From positions 310,001 through 374,000 of the forward strand of contig JABFQY010000001.1 in assembly GCA_013141415.1 (NCBI GenBank): 64,000 nt of DNA. The letters run 5' to 3'. Position numbers and translations under genes: made by a program. The notes under the pieces were generated by a model. The model saw nothing but the letters and a program-made list of their open reading frames with translations. It was not told the DNA's origin and ran no database searches. This DNA comes from Kiritimatiellaceae bacterium. GTDB lineage: Bacteria > Verrucomicrobiota > Kiritimatiellia > Kiritimatiellales > Tichowtungiaceae. Below are positions 28,125-37,404 of this stretch, in pieces; position 1 is the stretch's first letter, and each line of letters opens with the position of its first letter.

Positions 28125-30671
28125 ATGGCTGGTTCCATGTTGATACGGGCTTCCGGTGTGATTCTTTTTCTGAGCCTTCTGCTTTCCCCGCCAGCGGGGC
28201 GAGGCGCTGAAGGAGGCGGATCCGAATTTCCACCATTGACGAAAATTGCTCTCACGCACGGCGATTTTGACGTCAGGCTTTATGCGACAGAGGGTAATGA
28301 TCCGCGTGCGCTGGTTGTTTTCGGATCGGGGGACGGCGGCTGGAGCGCGTGGGAGCATGTGATTGCCACCTGGTTGCAAGAGGCTAATCTGGCGGTTGTT
28401 TCTTTTGATTTTGAAAAATATTCAGCGACAGATTTTGACCAGCCAACTGTTGCGAAGGATATGGCCGCCGTGGCGGATTTTGCGGCGAAGAAGTTACATG
28501 CCGACGGCCTGCCGGTTCTTTACGGCGGGTGGAGTATGGGCGCGGCTCAGGCAATTGCCGCCGCCAAGGGAACAAACCGTCCGCCGGAACTTGCCGGCCT
28601 GCTGCTGATGAGTCTGGACAGCCGCGGACGTTACGGTATTCGCGCGCCGGATCTGGTCGGTATCACGCCAACCGGGCCGGGAACATTTGATCTGAATGAG
28701 TTTAATCCGGATCTGCGCGACATCAGAGTGGTTCAGTATCACGGTACGGCAGACTTCATGGCCCAAACGACGTGGATCCGTTTGTTGAAGTCGCCGCATC
28801 AGTTGTACCTGCTGAAGGGAATGAACCATGGCTTTGACGGGCTTGGCCCTGAGTTCCAATCCGTATTGCTGCAGGGCGTGGCCTGGGCGCTGGGGGACGA
28901 TTCCGCCGCCGCTCCGCCGGAAGAAGGCCGGCATTTGCGCCCGGTACGGATGACCATATATGGAATTCTTCTGCTCATGCTGTTGGCCGGAATGGTTTCG
29001 CGCCGGGCCTCGCTGGTGCTTCTGCCGGCTTCGGTGGCTCTGTGCGGATTCTCAAACATTCTCGACTCCATCATTCCGGCATCCCCCGCGATTATTGATA
29101 AAATACAGGAATGGATTCCATTGGAAGTCAGTCAGCACGGACGGTTTGTTCTGTTTCTATCCGGCGCGATGCTTCTTGCTCTGGCCCGTGGATTGCGCCG
29201 GCGTAAACGGGTTGCATGGAATATGACAGCCGCTATTCTGTCGGCGGCTGCGGTTCTGGATTTCACACAAACCTTTAACTGGAACCGCTCAGCGGTTGCG
29301 CTGGTGATCCTGATGGCGCTGTTCCGGCGGCGTAGTCTGTTTGATGCCCGCTCCGATGCGCCTTCTTTCCGGCTTGGTATTGCCGCTGCCGGTGTCATGT
29401 TCCTATTGCTTGCGAGTTATGGAACAATAGCCATTCACGGACTGGGCGCACGCGGGGTTTTCGGGGATCCGCTGTCTTGGAGCGAGGCGTTTCACGGAGC
29501 GGTTTCTGCCGCCCTGCAGATCAAAACCGAGCTTAATGAACTTGCCGGGCGGGAAGCTTCTCATTTTTTGCATACGATCCGCCTTCAGGGTCTGTTTATC
29601 GGATTTTTTGCGCTGATTATGGTTTTACGCCCGGTGATTCTGAGAAAACAGGCACACAGTCCGGAAGATTTTGAAAACGTCAAATGGCTGGTGGACACCT
29701 ATTCGGATGATCCGATGGCCGTGTTTGCTCTGCTTCCGGATAAGCACTATTACTTTGAAGAAGGCGTTGAAGGTGTTGTCGCTTACGCGCTCTGGTGGAA
29801 TGTCGCCGTGGTGCTGGCCGATCCGATTTGCAAACCGGACTGCCGGGAAAAACTGGTGCACGGATTTATCCGCCATTGCCGCAGTTGCGATTGGAAGCCG
29901 GTTTTTTACTGTTCCCACTACACCAATCGCGACATTTACGAGCGGATCGGATTTCAGCTCATCCGGATTGCCGAGGAGGCCCGGCTCCGGCTGGCGGATT
30001 TCAAATTGGACGGTGCACGCTTTCAGAATTTGCGCACGGCCCGGAACAAGGCCCGGAAAAACGGACTGATATTCGGGTGGTACGGGGGCGAAGGGTCTCT
30101 GCCGGATGAGCAGATGGAAGGGCAGCTTCTGGAGCTATCCAAAGAATGGCTGAAACGGAAACGCGGCGGAGAAATGGGTTTTGATCTCAGCTCATTTGAT
30201 CTGCAGGCCATTCGCGAAAAAGGCGCTGCGGTGGTCCGTTCGCCGGATGGCCGGCTGGAAGCTTTTGCAACATGGCACACCTATGACCATAACAAAGGCC
30301 GCTGTCTTGACATCATGCGGAGTCGTGCCGAAACCCGGGATGTGATGGATTTTCTGATTCTGGAAGCCATTCAGTCGTTCCGTGATCAAGGGATCGAAGA
30401 AATCAGTTTTGGCAGCGCGCCGCTTGCGAACACAGCGGATCCGAGCGAGCACAGCATGTATGACCGCTCCATCCGGTTTGTCTTTGAAAATCTCGAACGG
30501 TTCTACGGCTATAAACGGCTGTTCTTCTTTAAGCAGAAATATCAGCCGTGCTGGGAGGCCCGCTATCTGTCCTATCCTTGCGGCACATCGCTTCTGCTGG
30601 TCGGTATGGCGATTGCCGGCGTTCACCTCACGCACGGATTCCGGAGTCTGTTGAGTTCCCGGAAACTATAG
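28125..30671 (+). CDS. mprF: Fusion: AcvB/VirJ-like hydrolase + MprF-like aminoacyl-phosphatidylglycerol synthase
   Basis: An 848-residue protein with a signal peptide (about residues 1-27). The periplasmic alpha/beta-hydrolase domain (residues 40-255) has FGSGDGGWS and the elbow GGWSMG (Ser137), with His in MNHGF. This is the pattern of AcvB/VirJ, which in Agrobacterium hydrolyses lysyl-phosphatidylglycerol. About seven membrane segments (275-505) follow. The cytosolic C-terminal half (about 515-830) resembles the MprF GNAT-like synthase domain (DDPMAVFALLPDKHYYF, FYCSHYTNRDIYERIGFQLIRI, FGSAPLANT). MprF transfers an amino acid from tRNA to phosphatidylglycerol. Synthesis and removal of the same lipid could thus reside in one chain. 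The MprF flippase half is reduced. Confidence 0.82.
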   Translation: MAGSMLIRASGVILFLSLLLSPPAGRGAEGGGSEFPPLTKIALTHGDFDVRLYATEGNDPRALVVFGSGDGGWSAWEHVIATWLQEANLAVVSFDFEKYSATDFDQPTVAKDMAAVADFAAKKLHADGLPVLYGGWSMGAAQAIAAAKGTNRPPELAGLLLMSLDSRGRYGIRAPDLVGITPTGPGTFDLNEFNPDLRDIRVVQYHGTADFMAQTTWIRLLKSPHQLYLLKGMNHGFDGLGPEFQSVLLQGVAWALGDDSAAAPPEEGRHLRPVRMTIYGILLLMLLAGMVSRRASLVLLPASVALCGFSNILDSIIPASPAIIDKIQEWIPLEVSQHGRFVLFLSGAMLLALARGLRRRKRVAWNMTAAILSAAAVLDFTQTFNWNRSAVALVILMALFRRRSLFDARSDAPSFRLGIAAAGVMFLLLASYGTIAIHGLGARGVFGDPLSWSEAFHGAVSAALQIKTELNELAGREASHFLHTIRLQGLFIGFFALIMVLRPVILRKQAHSPEDFENVKWLVDTYSDDPMAVFALLPDKHYYFEEGVEGVVAYALWWNVAVVLADPICKPDCREKLVHGFIRHCRSCDWKPVFYCSHYTNRDIYERIGFQLIRIAEEARLRLADFKLDGARFQNLRTARNKARKNGLIFGWYGGEGSLPDEQMEGQLLELSKEWLKRKRGGEMGFDLSSFDLQAIREKGAAVVRSPDGRLEAFATWHTYDHNKGRCLDIMRSRAETRDVMDFLILEAIQSFRDQGIEEISFGSAPLANTADPSEHSMYDRSIRFVFENLERFYGYKRLFFFKQKYQPCWEARYLSYPCGTSLLLVGMAIAGVHLTHGFRSLLSSRKL

Positions 30672-32804
30672 GTAAAGCGCGGTCTGCGGCTTGCTTTCGA
30701 GAACGTTGTACTGCCGCAGCGCCATCATCCACCACGGTGCCAGTTTTTCCGGCGGCAGAAGCCATATCTGCTCATGGAGCCATGCCATGCATTCCGGATT
30801 CATCAGCAGTGCCATTTGTTCGCGGCGGCTCAGCACGTCGGGGCCTTCGGTCACGACGCGATCCTGAAGCTGTGTGAAGTAGGTGCCTTCCAGCCGGCGT
30901 TTGTTGTGCCGCCGCAACAAGGCAATGTGGATGGCGTTGACGTAGGGATCAATGACAACCTGCATGAAGCCGTAATTTTTACGCAACGGTTCGAGCGGCG
31001 GCACATGCTGAGTGCAGACATCCAGGCTGACCTGCAGTTCCGCCAGTTCGACCGGCGGATTGCTTTCCTGCGGGGTAATGAAAAGTTTCATCCGGCGGGC
31101 GGCGGCTCCTGCCGATACTTTGCCGAGCAGTAACGAAACCGGAATGGCGACGACGAGGCCGATAAAAATGGGGCTCATCCACCAGAAAAAAGCCGGGTTG
31201 ATATGCCAGGCCATTGCGCCCCAAAGGATGCCGATGATCGTGTGTCCACCGTACGCTTCGATCGCTTCGCCCCAGTCGATGCCGTTTTCGCCGCCGCGCC
31301 GCTGAGGCCCCCAGCCGACTTCCTGTCCAGCCATAACGCCGAGGACAAACCGGGAGTGGAAGAGCATGAGGATCGGGGTGATGAGCATGGAGAAGAAGTG
31401 TTCCAGGAAAACGCTGATGGTGGCGCGCAGGCGTCCGCCAAACGGCAGGGCGGCCTGCCGGCTGCGCAGAATTAAAATCAGGCTGAGCAGTTTGGGGAGG
31501 AAGAGCAGTGAGATGGTGGTGGCGAAAAGAATAATGGCCAGCTGATTGCCGCCGATGTCGAGCAGTGAAGAGAGTCCGACATCATAGTCGAATGTGCGAA
31601 CGGTCAGCCGGGAGGCGATCCAGAACTGGAGCGTGCCAATGATCATGAAAAAGAGCCAGAGCGGAGAGGAAAGATAGCTCATGATGCCAAGGGCAAGGTG
31701 CAGGCGGTTAATCGGCCGGACGTGTGGCGACAGCACAAGCCAGCTGTGCTGAAAGTTTCCGCGGCACCAGCGCCGGTCGCGTTTGGCCATGTCGAGGAGC
31801 GTCGGCGGGCCGCCTTCGTAGCTTCCGTCAAGGCCGTAGGCCAGCCAGACTTCGTAACCGGCGCGGCGCATGAGAGCCGCTTCGACGTAGTCGTGGCTCA
31901 TGAATTTGGCGCGGGGCGTTTTGCTGGCCGGCAGATCGGGTAAAGCGCAGTGTTCGATGAATGGAGCAAGGCGGATGATGGCGTTGTGGCCCCAGTAGTT
32001 GCCTTCGTCGGCCTGCCAGAAATTCAGTCCGGCCTGAAAGACGGGGCCGTATAATGAGCCGGCGAACTGCATACCGCGCCCGAAGAGGCTTTCGCTGAGC
32101 GCCTGAACCGGGGCGGCCTGAATGATGCCGGCCTGCGGATTCAGTTCCATGAGCTGTGCCAGTTTGACGAGGCAGTCTCCGCTTATCACGCTGTCGGCAT
32201 CGAGAATGACCATGTAGCGGTATTTGCTGCCCCAGCGGCGGCAGAAATCGCTGATGTTGCCGCTCTTGCGGTTAAGGGCGGTTTTGCGTTTGCGGTAGAA
32301 GATGCGTCCGAAGCCCGAGACCTGTTTACAGAGTTCAGCCCAGGCCATTTCTTCTTCGATCCATTTGTTGGGATCGTTGGAGTCGCTCAGGATGAAGAAG
32401 TCGAAGCGCGAAAGATTTCCGGTTCGTTCGACAGATCGGTAGATGGCGCGCAGGCCTTCGTATACGCGGCTGACGTCTTCATTAAAGATGGGCAGAACAA
32501 CCGCTGTGACGGGGAGTTCCGGAAGGTCTTTTGTTTTTTCAAGCAGGGAAAGAATGCGTGCCGGATCCTTTTGCCGCCAGAGAACGATGAATCCTGTCAG
32601 CGCCTGAACGATTCCGAGAGAGACCGGTGTGAAGAGGATGGCAAAGAGAATCAGGATGGCGACTTCGCAGCTGTTCATGCCGCCACGCCAGAGAATGTCT
32701 GCCATGACCCAGGTGGCCAGCGTGATGAGCAGGAACACCAGCGAAAAGAAGATAATGCGCCGGCGTATTTTTTGAATGCCAGATAAAAGTTTTACTGCCG
32801 TCAT
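30666..32804 (-). CDS. opgH: Glucans biosynthesis glucosyltransferase H
   Basis: The inner-membrane GT2 enzyme that makes the beta-1,2 backbone of osmoregulated periplasmic glucans. The 712-residue protein has two N-terminal helices, then the GT domain (AVVLPIFNEDVSRVYEGLRA, ILDADSVISGD, the KRDRRWCRGNFQHSWL motif corresponding to Q/RxxRW) and about six C-terminal helices. It is shorter than E. coli OpgH (847) because the long cytosolic N-terminal region is missing. The start overlaps the upstream 197-residue gene by 4 bases. Its 3' end overlaps the convergent mprF-like gene by 6 bases. Confidence 0.93.
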   Translation of the reverse strand: MTAVKLLSGIQKIRRRIIFFSLVFLLITLATWVMADILWRGGMNSCEVAILILFAILFTPVSLGIVQALTGFIVLWRQKDPARILSLLEKTKDLPELPVTAVVLPIFNEDVSRVYEGLRAIYRSVERTGNLSRFDFFILSDSNDPNKWIEEEMAWAELCKQVSGFGRIFYRKRKTALNRKSGNISDFCRRWGSKYRYMVILDADSVISGDCLVKLAQLMELNPQAGIIQAAPVQALSESLFGRGMQFAGSLYGPVFQAGLNFWQADEGNYWGHNAIIRLAPFIEHCALPDLPASKTPRAKFMSHDYVEAALMRRAGYEVWLAYGLDGSYEGGPPTLLDMAKRDRRWCRGNFQHSWLVLSPHVRPINRLHLALGIMSYLSSPLWLFFMIIGTLQFWIASRLTVRTFDYDVGLSSLLDIGGNQLAIILFATTISLLFLPKLLSLILILRSRQAALPFGGRLRATISVFLEHFFSMLITPILMLFHSRFVLGVMAGQEVGWGPQRRGGENGIDWGEAIEAYGGHTIIGILWGAMAWHINPAFFWWMSPIFIGLVVAIPVSLLLGKVSAGAAARRMKLFITPQESNPPVELAELQVSLDVCTQHVPPLEPLRKNYGFMQVVIDPYVNAIHIALLRRHNKRRLEGTYFTQLQDRVVTEGPDVLSRREQMALLMNPECMAWLHEQIWLLPPEKLAPWWMMALRQYNVLESKPQTALYL

Positions 32805-33394
32805 CGTGTCATCCAGAAAAGATAAGTTAGGAATGCCAGAAAAATCAGCCAGCCGACCAATGCTTTGATAACCGGCATGCGGTTTAAGGCATCCATGGCG
32901 TCGTCGGCAAATTCAGGAATCAGCCCCAGATCAATCGGACGCGGCACCATGTTGCTGATCTGAAGTTCGGGCCCGGCGCGGATAAGGCTTTTGCGCATGG
33001 CGACTTTCAGGTCGGTCGGGATCTGGCGGGATTCAAGGAATGCGTAGGGCCAGCGCAACGGCCCGTCACAGAGGAACAGGGCGACACGACCGTCGGCGGC
33101 GGTAAAACTGGTATTGGTTCCGGCGGGTAGCTCCATAATCATAGTGAACCATTCGTTTAACAGACGATTCGCTTCTTCGATGACCAAGGTTGCCAGAGGC
33201 GCTGCCGGGCGTTGATCCTGCCATCGGCGGCTGACACGGCGAAGAATCATGGTGTTAAGGTGAGCTCGGTGTAAATGGCTATCCACCTCATGAGCCCGCA
33301 GGTAGCTCTCGAGTTTTTCGTAGGCGCTGTTCCATTCCTCCGGGCTGCCCCAGGTGGGAACGAAGGGTTCTATGGGTTCCAGAAGTAGGTCCAC
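32801..33394 (-). CDS. Unknown protein between opgG and opgH
   Basis: A 197-residue protein not recognised, with a GTG start. It is soluble over residues 1-170 with many Trp and Arg (SRRWQDQRPAAPLATLVIEEANRLL, SFTAADGRVALFLCDGPLRWPYAFLESRQIP). It ends with one membrane helix (VIKALVGWLIFLAFLTYLFWMTR), so it is tail-anchored with the bulk in the cytoplasm if the orientation is as for tail-anchored proteins. It overlaps opgG by 25 bases and opgH by 4, so it is co-translated with both and probably works with them. It might replace the cytosolic N-terminal region that this OpgH lacks. Confidence 0.7.
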   Translation of the reverse strand: MDLLLEPIEPFVPTWGSPEEWNSAYEKLESYLRAHEVDSHLHRAHLNTMILRRVSRRWQDQRPAAPLATLVIEEANRLLNEWFTMIMELPAGTNTSFTAADGRVALFLCDGPLRWPYAFLESRQIPTDLKVAMRKSLIRAGPELQISNMVPRPIDLGLIPEFADDAMDALNRMPVIKALVGWLIFLAFLTYLFWMTR

Positions 33395-34902
33395 GTTTCG
33401 CTCCGCGGCAGTCCGCCTGATTGCAGGAAACAGCGCATTTCGACAGGTTTGGTGCGGTCAACCGGCTCGACATCAAAGAAGACGCGCCACGTGTTGCCGA
33501 GATCGTTGCGCTGAAGATGCTTACCTTTCAGGTTTCCGTTGGTGACGGAGATGATCGGCTCCACACTGTCCGGGTTGTTCCGGTCAAGGCCCGGGTGGTT
33601 GCTGAAATCGAGTACAAATTTTTTGGCACCGGGATATTCACTGGCATCACCGATCCGGGTGGATGCGGCCCGTGCCAGAGGCGGCAGGGCTGCGTCATCT
33701 CTGAACCAGTGCAGACGGTATGAAAACTCGATGGGATTTTCCGGGGTGAGCGGTTTTTCAGGCATCCAGAACGCAACGATATTGTCGGCATATTCCATGT
33801 GAGTTGGGAGCTCGACGAGCCGGATTTCGCCGCGGCCCCAGTCTGCGCCAGGCTCTATCCACGCGCTGGGACGGTTCTGGTAGAATGTTTCAAGATCTTC
33901 GTAGTTGGGAAAATTCCGGTCGCGCTGAAGAAGTCCGAATCCGCGCGGATTTTCTCCGGCGAAACAGGATACTTTGATGCCGCCTTCGTTGGAGAGCGGG
34001 CGCCATAGCCATTCGTCAGTGCCGGTGTGGATCAAAAGTCCGTCGGAGTCATGCACTTCGGGACGGAAGTCTCCATGCCGCGAAGTGGAGTTTTCACCGA
34101 ACCAGAACATACTGGTCAGCGGGGCCAGACCGAGACCTTCGACCGTCTGGCGGGCAAAGAGTGCCGCTTTGATTTCCATGACCGTGTCGATGCCGGGAAT
34201 GAGCAGCATTTCGTAGGCCCCGGCGAGGCTCGGGCTGTTCAGCAGAGCGTAAATTTTGATGCTGGCGGATCGGCTGTTTGGTTTTTCGATCCAGAATTCA
34301 GTGAACTCTGGAAATTCTTCCGGCGTTTTTCCGACTACGTTGATGGCCAGTCCGCGTGCGGAAAGACCGTAGTGAAGTCCTTTGCCCAGCGCCCGGAAAT
34401 AGGAAGCGCCCTGAAAGACGATGATCTCGTCAAGGTATTCCATGGAGTTGAGCGGATAATGGATGCGGAAGCCGTTGAAGCCTAAATCGTCGGGAAGGCG
34501 CCCGTTTATTTTAACCTGCGAATAGTTGAACAGATTTTTGGAAAACGGGATCAGTTCTGCCCGCCCGTCTTCAATGGAGTTCACGGTGATGTGTCCGTTT
34601 TGCGGGCCGCCGCGATGAACAAACTGGAGCTGGAAGGGAAGCCGTTCCATGCGCCAGATGGCGGATTTCGGATCGAACCGGATGTTGCGCATATTATCGT
34701 AATTAAAGCGCTGCAACTCGTCGGGCAGGCTTCGATCCGAAGGCTGATATGGCGCGGCGGCCAGATTCTGCGCCCGGTTTTTGAGCGCGTTAAAGTCGAA
34801 AGCCGAACTTTCATTCTGCGCGAACCCGTTGAGCGTTGCGCAAAGCAGTATCACTGGAGCAAGTCTGTATTTATTCACGCGCGAAGCATATTCAAGATGC
34901 AT
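33370..34902 (-). CDS. opgG: Periplasmic glucan biosynthesis protein G
   Basis: Needed for branching and formation of osmoregulated periplasmic glucans; acts in the periplasm. The 510-residue product is the length of E. coli MdoG (511). A signal peptide ends LNGFAQ. Family stretches include FDFNALKNRAQNLAAAPY, YFRALGKGLHYGLSARGLAI, FWFGENSTS and the acid-rich DEWLWRPLSNE block. The ATG at 34902 gives a normal signal peptide but has no clear ribosome site; ATG at 34935 is the alternative. The gene order opgG-unknown-opgH is one overlapping operon. Confidence 0.92.
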   Translation of the reverse strand: MHLEYASRVNKYRLAPVILLCATLNGFAQNESSAFDFNALKNRAQNLAAAPYQPSDRSLPDELQRFNYDNMRNIRFDPKSAIWRMERLPFQLQFVHRGGPQNGHITVNSIEDGRAELIPFSKNLFNYSQVKINGRLPDDLGFNGFRIHYPLNSMEYLDEIIVFQGASYFRALGKGLHYGLSARGLAINVVGKTPEEFPEFTEFWIEKPNSRSASIKIYALLNSPSLAGAYEMLLIPGIDTVMEIKAALFARQTVEGLGLAPLTSMFWFGENSTSRHGDFRPEVHDSDGLLIHTGTDEWLWRPLSNEGGIKVSCFAGENPRGFGLLQRDRNFPNYEDLETFYQNRPSAWIEPGADWGRGEIRLVELPTHMEYADNIVAFWMPEKPLTPENPIEFSYRLHWFRDDAALPPLARAASTRIGDASEYPGAKKFVLDFSNHPGLDRNNPDSVEPIISVTNGNLKGKHLQRNDLGNTWRVFFDVEPVDRTKPVEMRCFLQSGGLPRSETWTYFWNP

Positions 34903-34980
34903 GTAAATGCACGAAAAAAGAGCGGCGGGACGCATAAATCCGCTTTTAGCTGATGCAATTTTTCTCTTTCCCGTTTTAAT

Positions 34981-35009
34981 TTGACAACGATAGGGGCTCT
35001 TTTTATGGT
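34981..35009 (+). promoter_or_regulatory. Sigma-70-type promoter of tRNA-Gln
   Basis: A perfect TTGACA (34981-34986) is followed after 17 bases by TATGGT (35004-35009). Transcription would begin near 35016, some 44 bases before the tRNA. It may also serve prs downstream. Confidence 0.6.
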
Positions 35010-35059
35010 TCAACGCTTCTCTCGGGGGAGAGGGGTGTTTTTTTTGGTACTAAAAGGGC

Positions 35060-35130
35060 TGCCCGATAGTGTAATGGTAGCACACAAGATTTTGATTCTT
35101 GGCGTCTAGGTTCAAATCCTAGTCGGGCAA
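35060..35130 (+). tRNA. tRNA-Gln (anticodon TTG)
   Basis: Acceptor TGCCCGA pairs with TCGGGCA (35123-35129), discriminator A. D-arm AGTGTAATGGTAGCAC, anticodon stem CAAGA/TCTTG with loop TTTTGAT (anticodon TTG), T-arm CTAGGTTCAAATCCTAG. CCA is not encoded, unlike the tRNA-Arg in this window. Confidence 0.95.
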
Positions 35131-35193
35131 ATCCACTAGGACGGGTAAAGCGACCGGCTGAAAAGAACGCAATGGTATTAAGGAAATGAAACG

Positions 35194-36123
35194 GTGAAAA
35201 TTTTAGCAGGTACAGCCCATCCGGAACTGGCGGAACGCATTGCCGCCAAAGTCGGCGAAAAGCTCTGTGATGTTCAGATCAGCCGCTTTCCGGACGGGGA
35301 AATCTTCGTGAAGATTGCCGAAAATGTCCGCGGGCGTGATGTGTACATTATTCAGCCGACGTCCTATCCCCCGAATGAAAACCTGATGGAACTGCTGATT
35401 ATGATTGATGCGGCCAAGCGCGCTTCGGCGTCCCGCATCACGGCTGTGATGCCGTTCTACGGCTATGCCCGGCAGGATCGCAAAGATCAGCCGCGCGTTC
35501 CGATCACGGCCAAGCTGGTGGCTAATCTTTTGGTGGCGGCAGGAACCAACCGTCTGCTGACCATGGATCTGCACGCTCAGCAGATTCAGGGCTTTTTCGA
35601 TATTCCTGTTGATCATCTCTATGCCGCGCCGGTTTTTGTAAAATACCTGCGCGAGAAAAAACTTAAAGATCTGGTCGTTGTGGCACCGGATACAGGCGGC
35701 ATGAAGCTGGCTGCGGCCTATGCGGATATGCTGGATGCCGGTGTCGCTGTGGTCGGTAAAGAACGCAAAAGCGCTGAGCGGGTTGAGGCAACTCATCTGG
35801 TTGGCGATGTAAAAGGTTGTAACGCGGTGCTGGTGGACGACATGACATCAACCGCTGGCACGCTGACGGCTGCCGCCAAACTTTTGGAACAGGCCGGAGC
35901 TTCTTCGATCCGTGCAGCGGTGAGTCACTCCCTGCTGAACTGCAAAGGAGTAGAGCGGTTGAATGAATCGCCGATTATCGAACTGGTGACCACCGACAGC
36001 GTGCCGGCCCGTTGTGAGACCGGCAGTAAAGTAAAGGTTCTTTCTGTGGCGGAGTTGCTGGCCGAAGCAATCCGCCGCATTCATGACAATAATTCGGTAA
36101 CATCACTTTTCAGAATAACTTGA
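35194..36123 (+). CDS. prs: Ribose-phosphate pyrophosphokinase
   Basis: Makes PRPP from ribose 5-phosphate and ATP for nucleotide, histidine and tryptophan synthesis. The 309-residue product contains SRFPDGEIFVKI, the ATP-loop segment PFYGYARQDRKDQPR, MDLHAQQIQGFF and the PRPP-binding signature VLVDDMTSTAGTL. The start is GTG, with AAGGA 9 bases upstream. The flexible-loop KERK motif (GKERKSAERVEA) is intact. It is the first protein gene of a translation-related group (rplY, pth). Confidence 0.97.
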   Translation: MKILAGTAHPELAERIAAKVGEKLCDVQISRFPDGEIFVKIAENVRGRDVYIIQPTSYPPNENLMELLIMIDAAKRASASRITAVMPFYGYARQDRKDQPRVPITAKLVANLLVAAGTNRLLTMDLHAQQIQGFFDIPVDHLYAAPVFVKYLREKKLKDLVVVAPDTGGMKLAAAYADMLDAGVAVVGKERKSAERVEATHLVGDVKGCNAVLVDDMTSTAGTLTAAAKLLEQAGASSIRAAVSHSLLNCKGVERLNESPIIELVTTDSVPARCETGSKVKVLSVAELLAEAIRRIHDNNSVTSLFRIT

Positions 36124-36136
36124 GGAGAAGAAAGCT

Positions 36137-36790
36137 ATGGACGCAAAAATTATAGTAATGAGCAGAGATGAGAAGGGTTCCGCCAGTGCACGCAGACTGC
36201 GCCGCGACGGCCGGGTACCAGGTGTAATTTACAGTGAAGGCACGGCGGCCCGCTCTGTTTCGCTGCCGAAACATGAGTTCGAGCAGATGCTGCGGCATCA
36301 CACGAGCGAGCATGTGATGATTAAGATTCAGATCGAAGGCGGCAAAGAGGAATCTGTACTTCTGAAAGATGTTCAGCATGACGCTCTTTCCGGCGGCGTG
36401 GTTCATGTCGATATGCAAAAAGTTGCAATGGACAAGAAGCTGCACATCGAAGTTCCGGTCGAGCTTATCGGCGAGCCCGAAGGCGTTAGAAATCAGGGCG
36501 GCGTGCTGGATCATCTGCTGCACCACATCGAAATTTCGTGCTTCCCGGCTGATATTCCTGAGGCGATCAATGTGGACGTCAGCGCACTGAAACTTGGTGA
36601 CGTTCTTGCCGTTAAAGATATTCAGATAGACGCTTCGAAATACACGATTTTACTGGATGCTGACACCGGTGTGGCCTCGGTTTCGCTGCCGAAGGTTGTT
36701 GAAGAGCCGGCGGCTGAAGAAGGTGCTGTTGCGGCACCGGGCGAGCCCGAAGTGATCCGCGAGAAAAAACCGGAAGAAGCCGCGGAGTAA
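36137..36790 (+). CDS. rplY: 50S ribosomal protein L25 (CTC form)
   Basis: Binds 5S rRNA. The 217-residue long form has the N-terminal L25 domain (SRDEKGSASARRLRRDGRVPGVIY) and the C-terminal TL5/CTC beta domain (EVPVELIGEPEGVRNQGGVLDHLLHHIEISCFPADIPEAINVDVS), followed by an acidic Ala/Glu tail. It lies 13 bases after prs, with pth next; prs-rplY-pth is a widespread order. Confidence 0.95.
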   Translation: MDAKIIVMSRDEKGSASARRLRRDGRVPGVIYSEGTAARSVSLPKHEFEQMLRHHTSEHVMIKIQIEGGKEESVLLKDVQHDALSGGVVHVDMQKVAMDKKLHIEVPVELIGEPEGVRNQGGVLDHLLHHIEISCFPADIPEAINVDVSALKLGDVLAVKDIQIDASKYTILLDADTGVASVSLPKVVEEPAAEEGAVAAPGEPEVIREKKPEEAAE

Positions 36791-36820
36791 ACCCCGCTGT
36801 TTTCTGAGGAGACCGTCTGC

Positions 36821-37387
36821 GTGAAGGTTATCGTCGGACTTGGAAATCCCGGGCGGGAATATGCAATGACCCGCCATAACATCGGATTTCTGGTGCTGGA
36901 TGAACTCGCCGGGCGCTCAGGAGTTTCTTTTCGCCGGAATTGGTGGTTCCCGGCGCAGACGGCCAAAGGAACAATCGGTGGTGAAGCAGTTCGGCTGGTA
37001 AAACCTCAGACGTTCATGAATCGCAGCGGATTGGCGGTCGGAACAGCGCTTCGCAAGGCAGGCGGGAAAGCAGATGGCCTGATTGTGGTGTTTGACGATG
37101 TGGCGCTCGGCTGGGGTCAGTTGCGCGTAAGAGCGCAAGGTTCGGCGGGCGGACACAACGGAGTGCAGTCTGTAACGGATGTGCTGGGGAGCGGCGCTTT
37201 CGGCAGGATTCGGATTGGCATCGGCCCGAAACCTGATAGTGTGTCGCTCTCAAATTATGTCTTGGGGCCGTTTTCGGATGCCGAGGAACAGGATTTGAAG
37301 GATGTGGTTCGCCGCGCCGCAGATGCGGTGGAGAAGGTCTGCACTGCAGGGATTGAGCAGGCCATGAACTGCTTTAATAGAGTATAG
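36821..37387 (+). CDS. pth: Peptidyl-tRNA hydrolase
   Basis: Releases peptides from prematurely dropped peptidyl-tRNA. The 188-residue protein has the GLGNPGREYAMTRHNIGF signature with the catalytic His20 equivalent, KPQTFMNRSG, VVFDDVALGWGQLRVRAQGSAGGHNGVQS and FGRIRIGIG. The start is GTG at 36821, preceded by GAGGAG. It follows rplY by 30 bases and rpsF begins 17 bases later. Confidence 0.96.
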   Translation: MKVIVGLGNPGREYAMTRHNIGFLVLDELAGRSGVSFRRNWWFPAQTAKGTIGGEAVRLVKPQTFMNRSGLAVGTALRKAGGKADGLIVVFDDVALGWGQLRVRAQGSAGGHNGVQSVTDVLGSGAFGRIRIGIGPKPDSVSLSNYVLGPFSDAEEQDLKDVVRRAADAVEKVCTAGIEQAMNCFNRV

Positions 37388-37404
37388 GAGCAAGGAGAGA
37401 GAAA

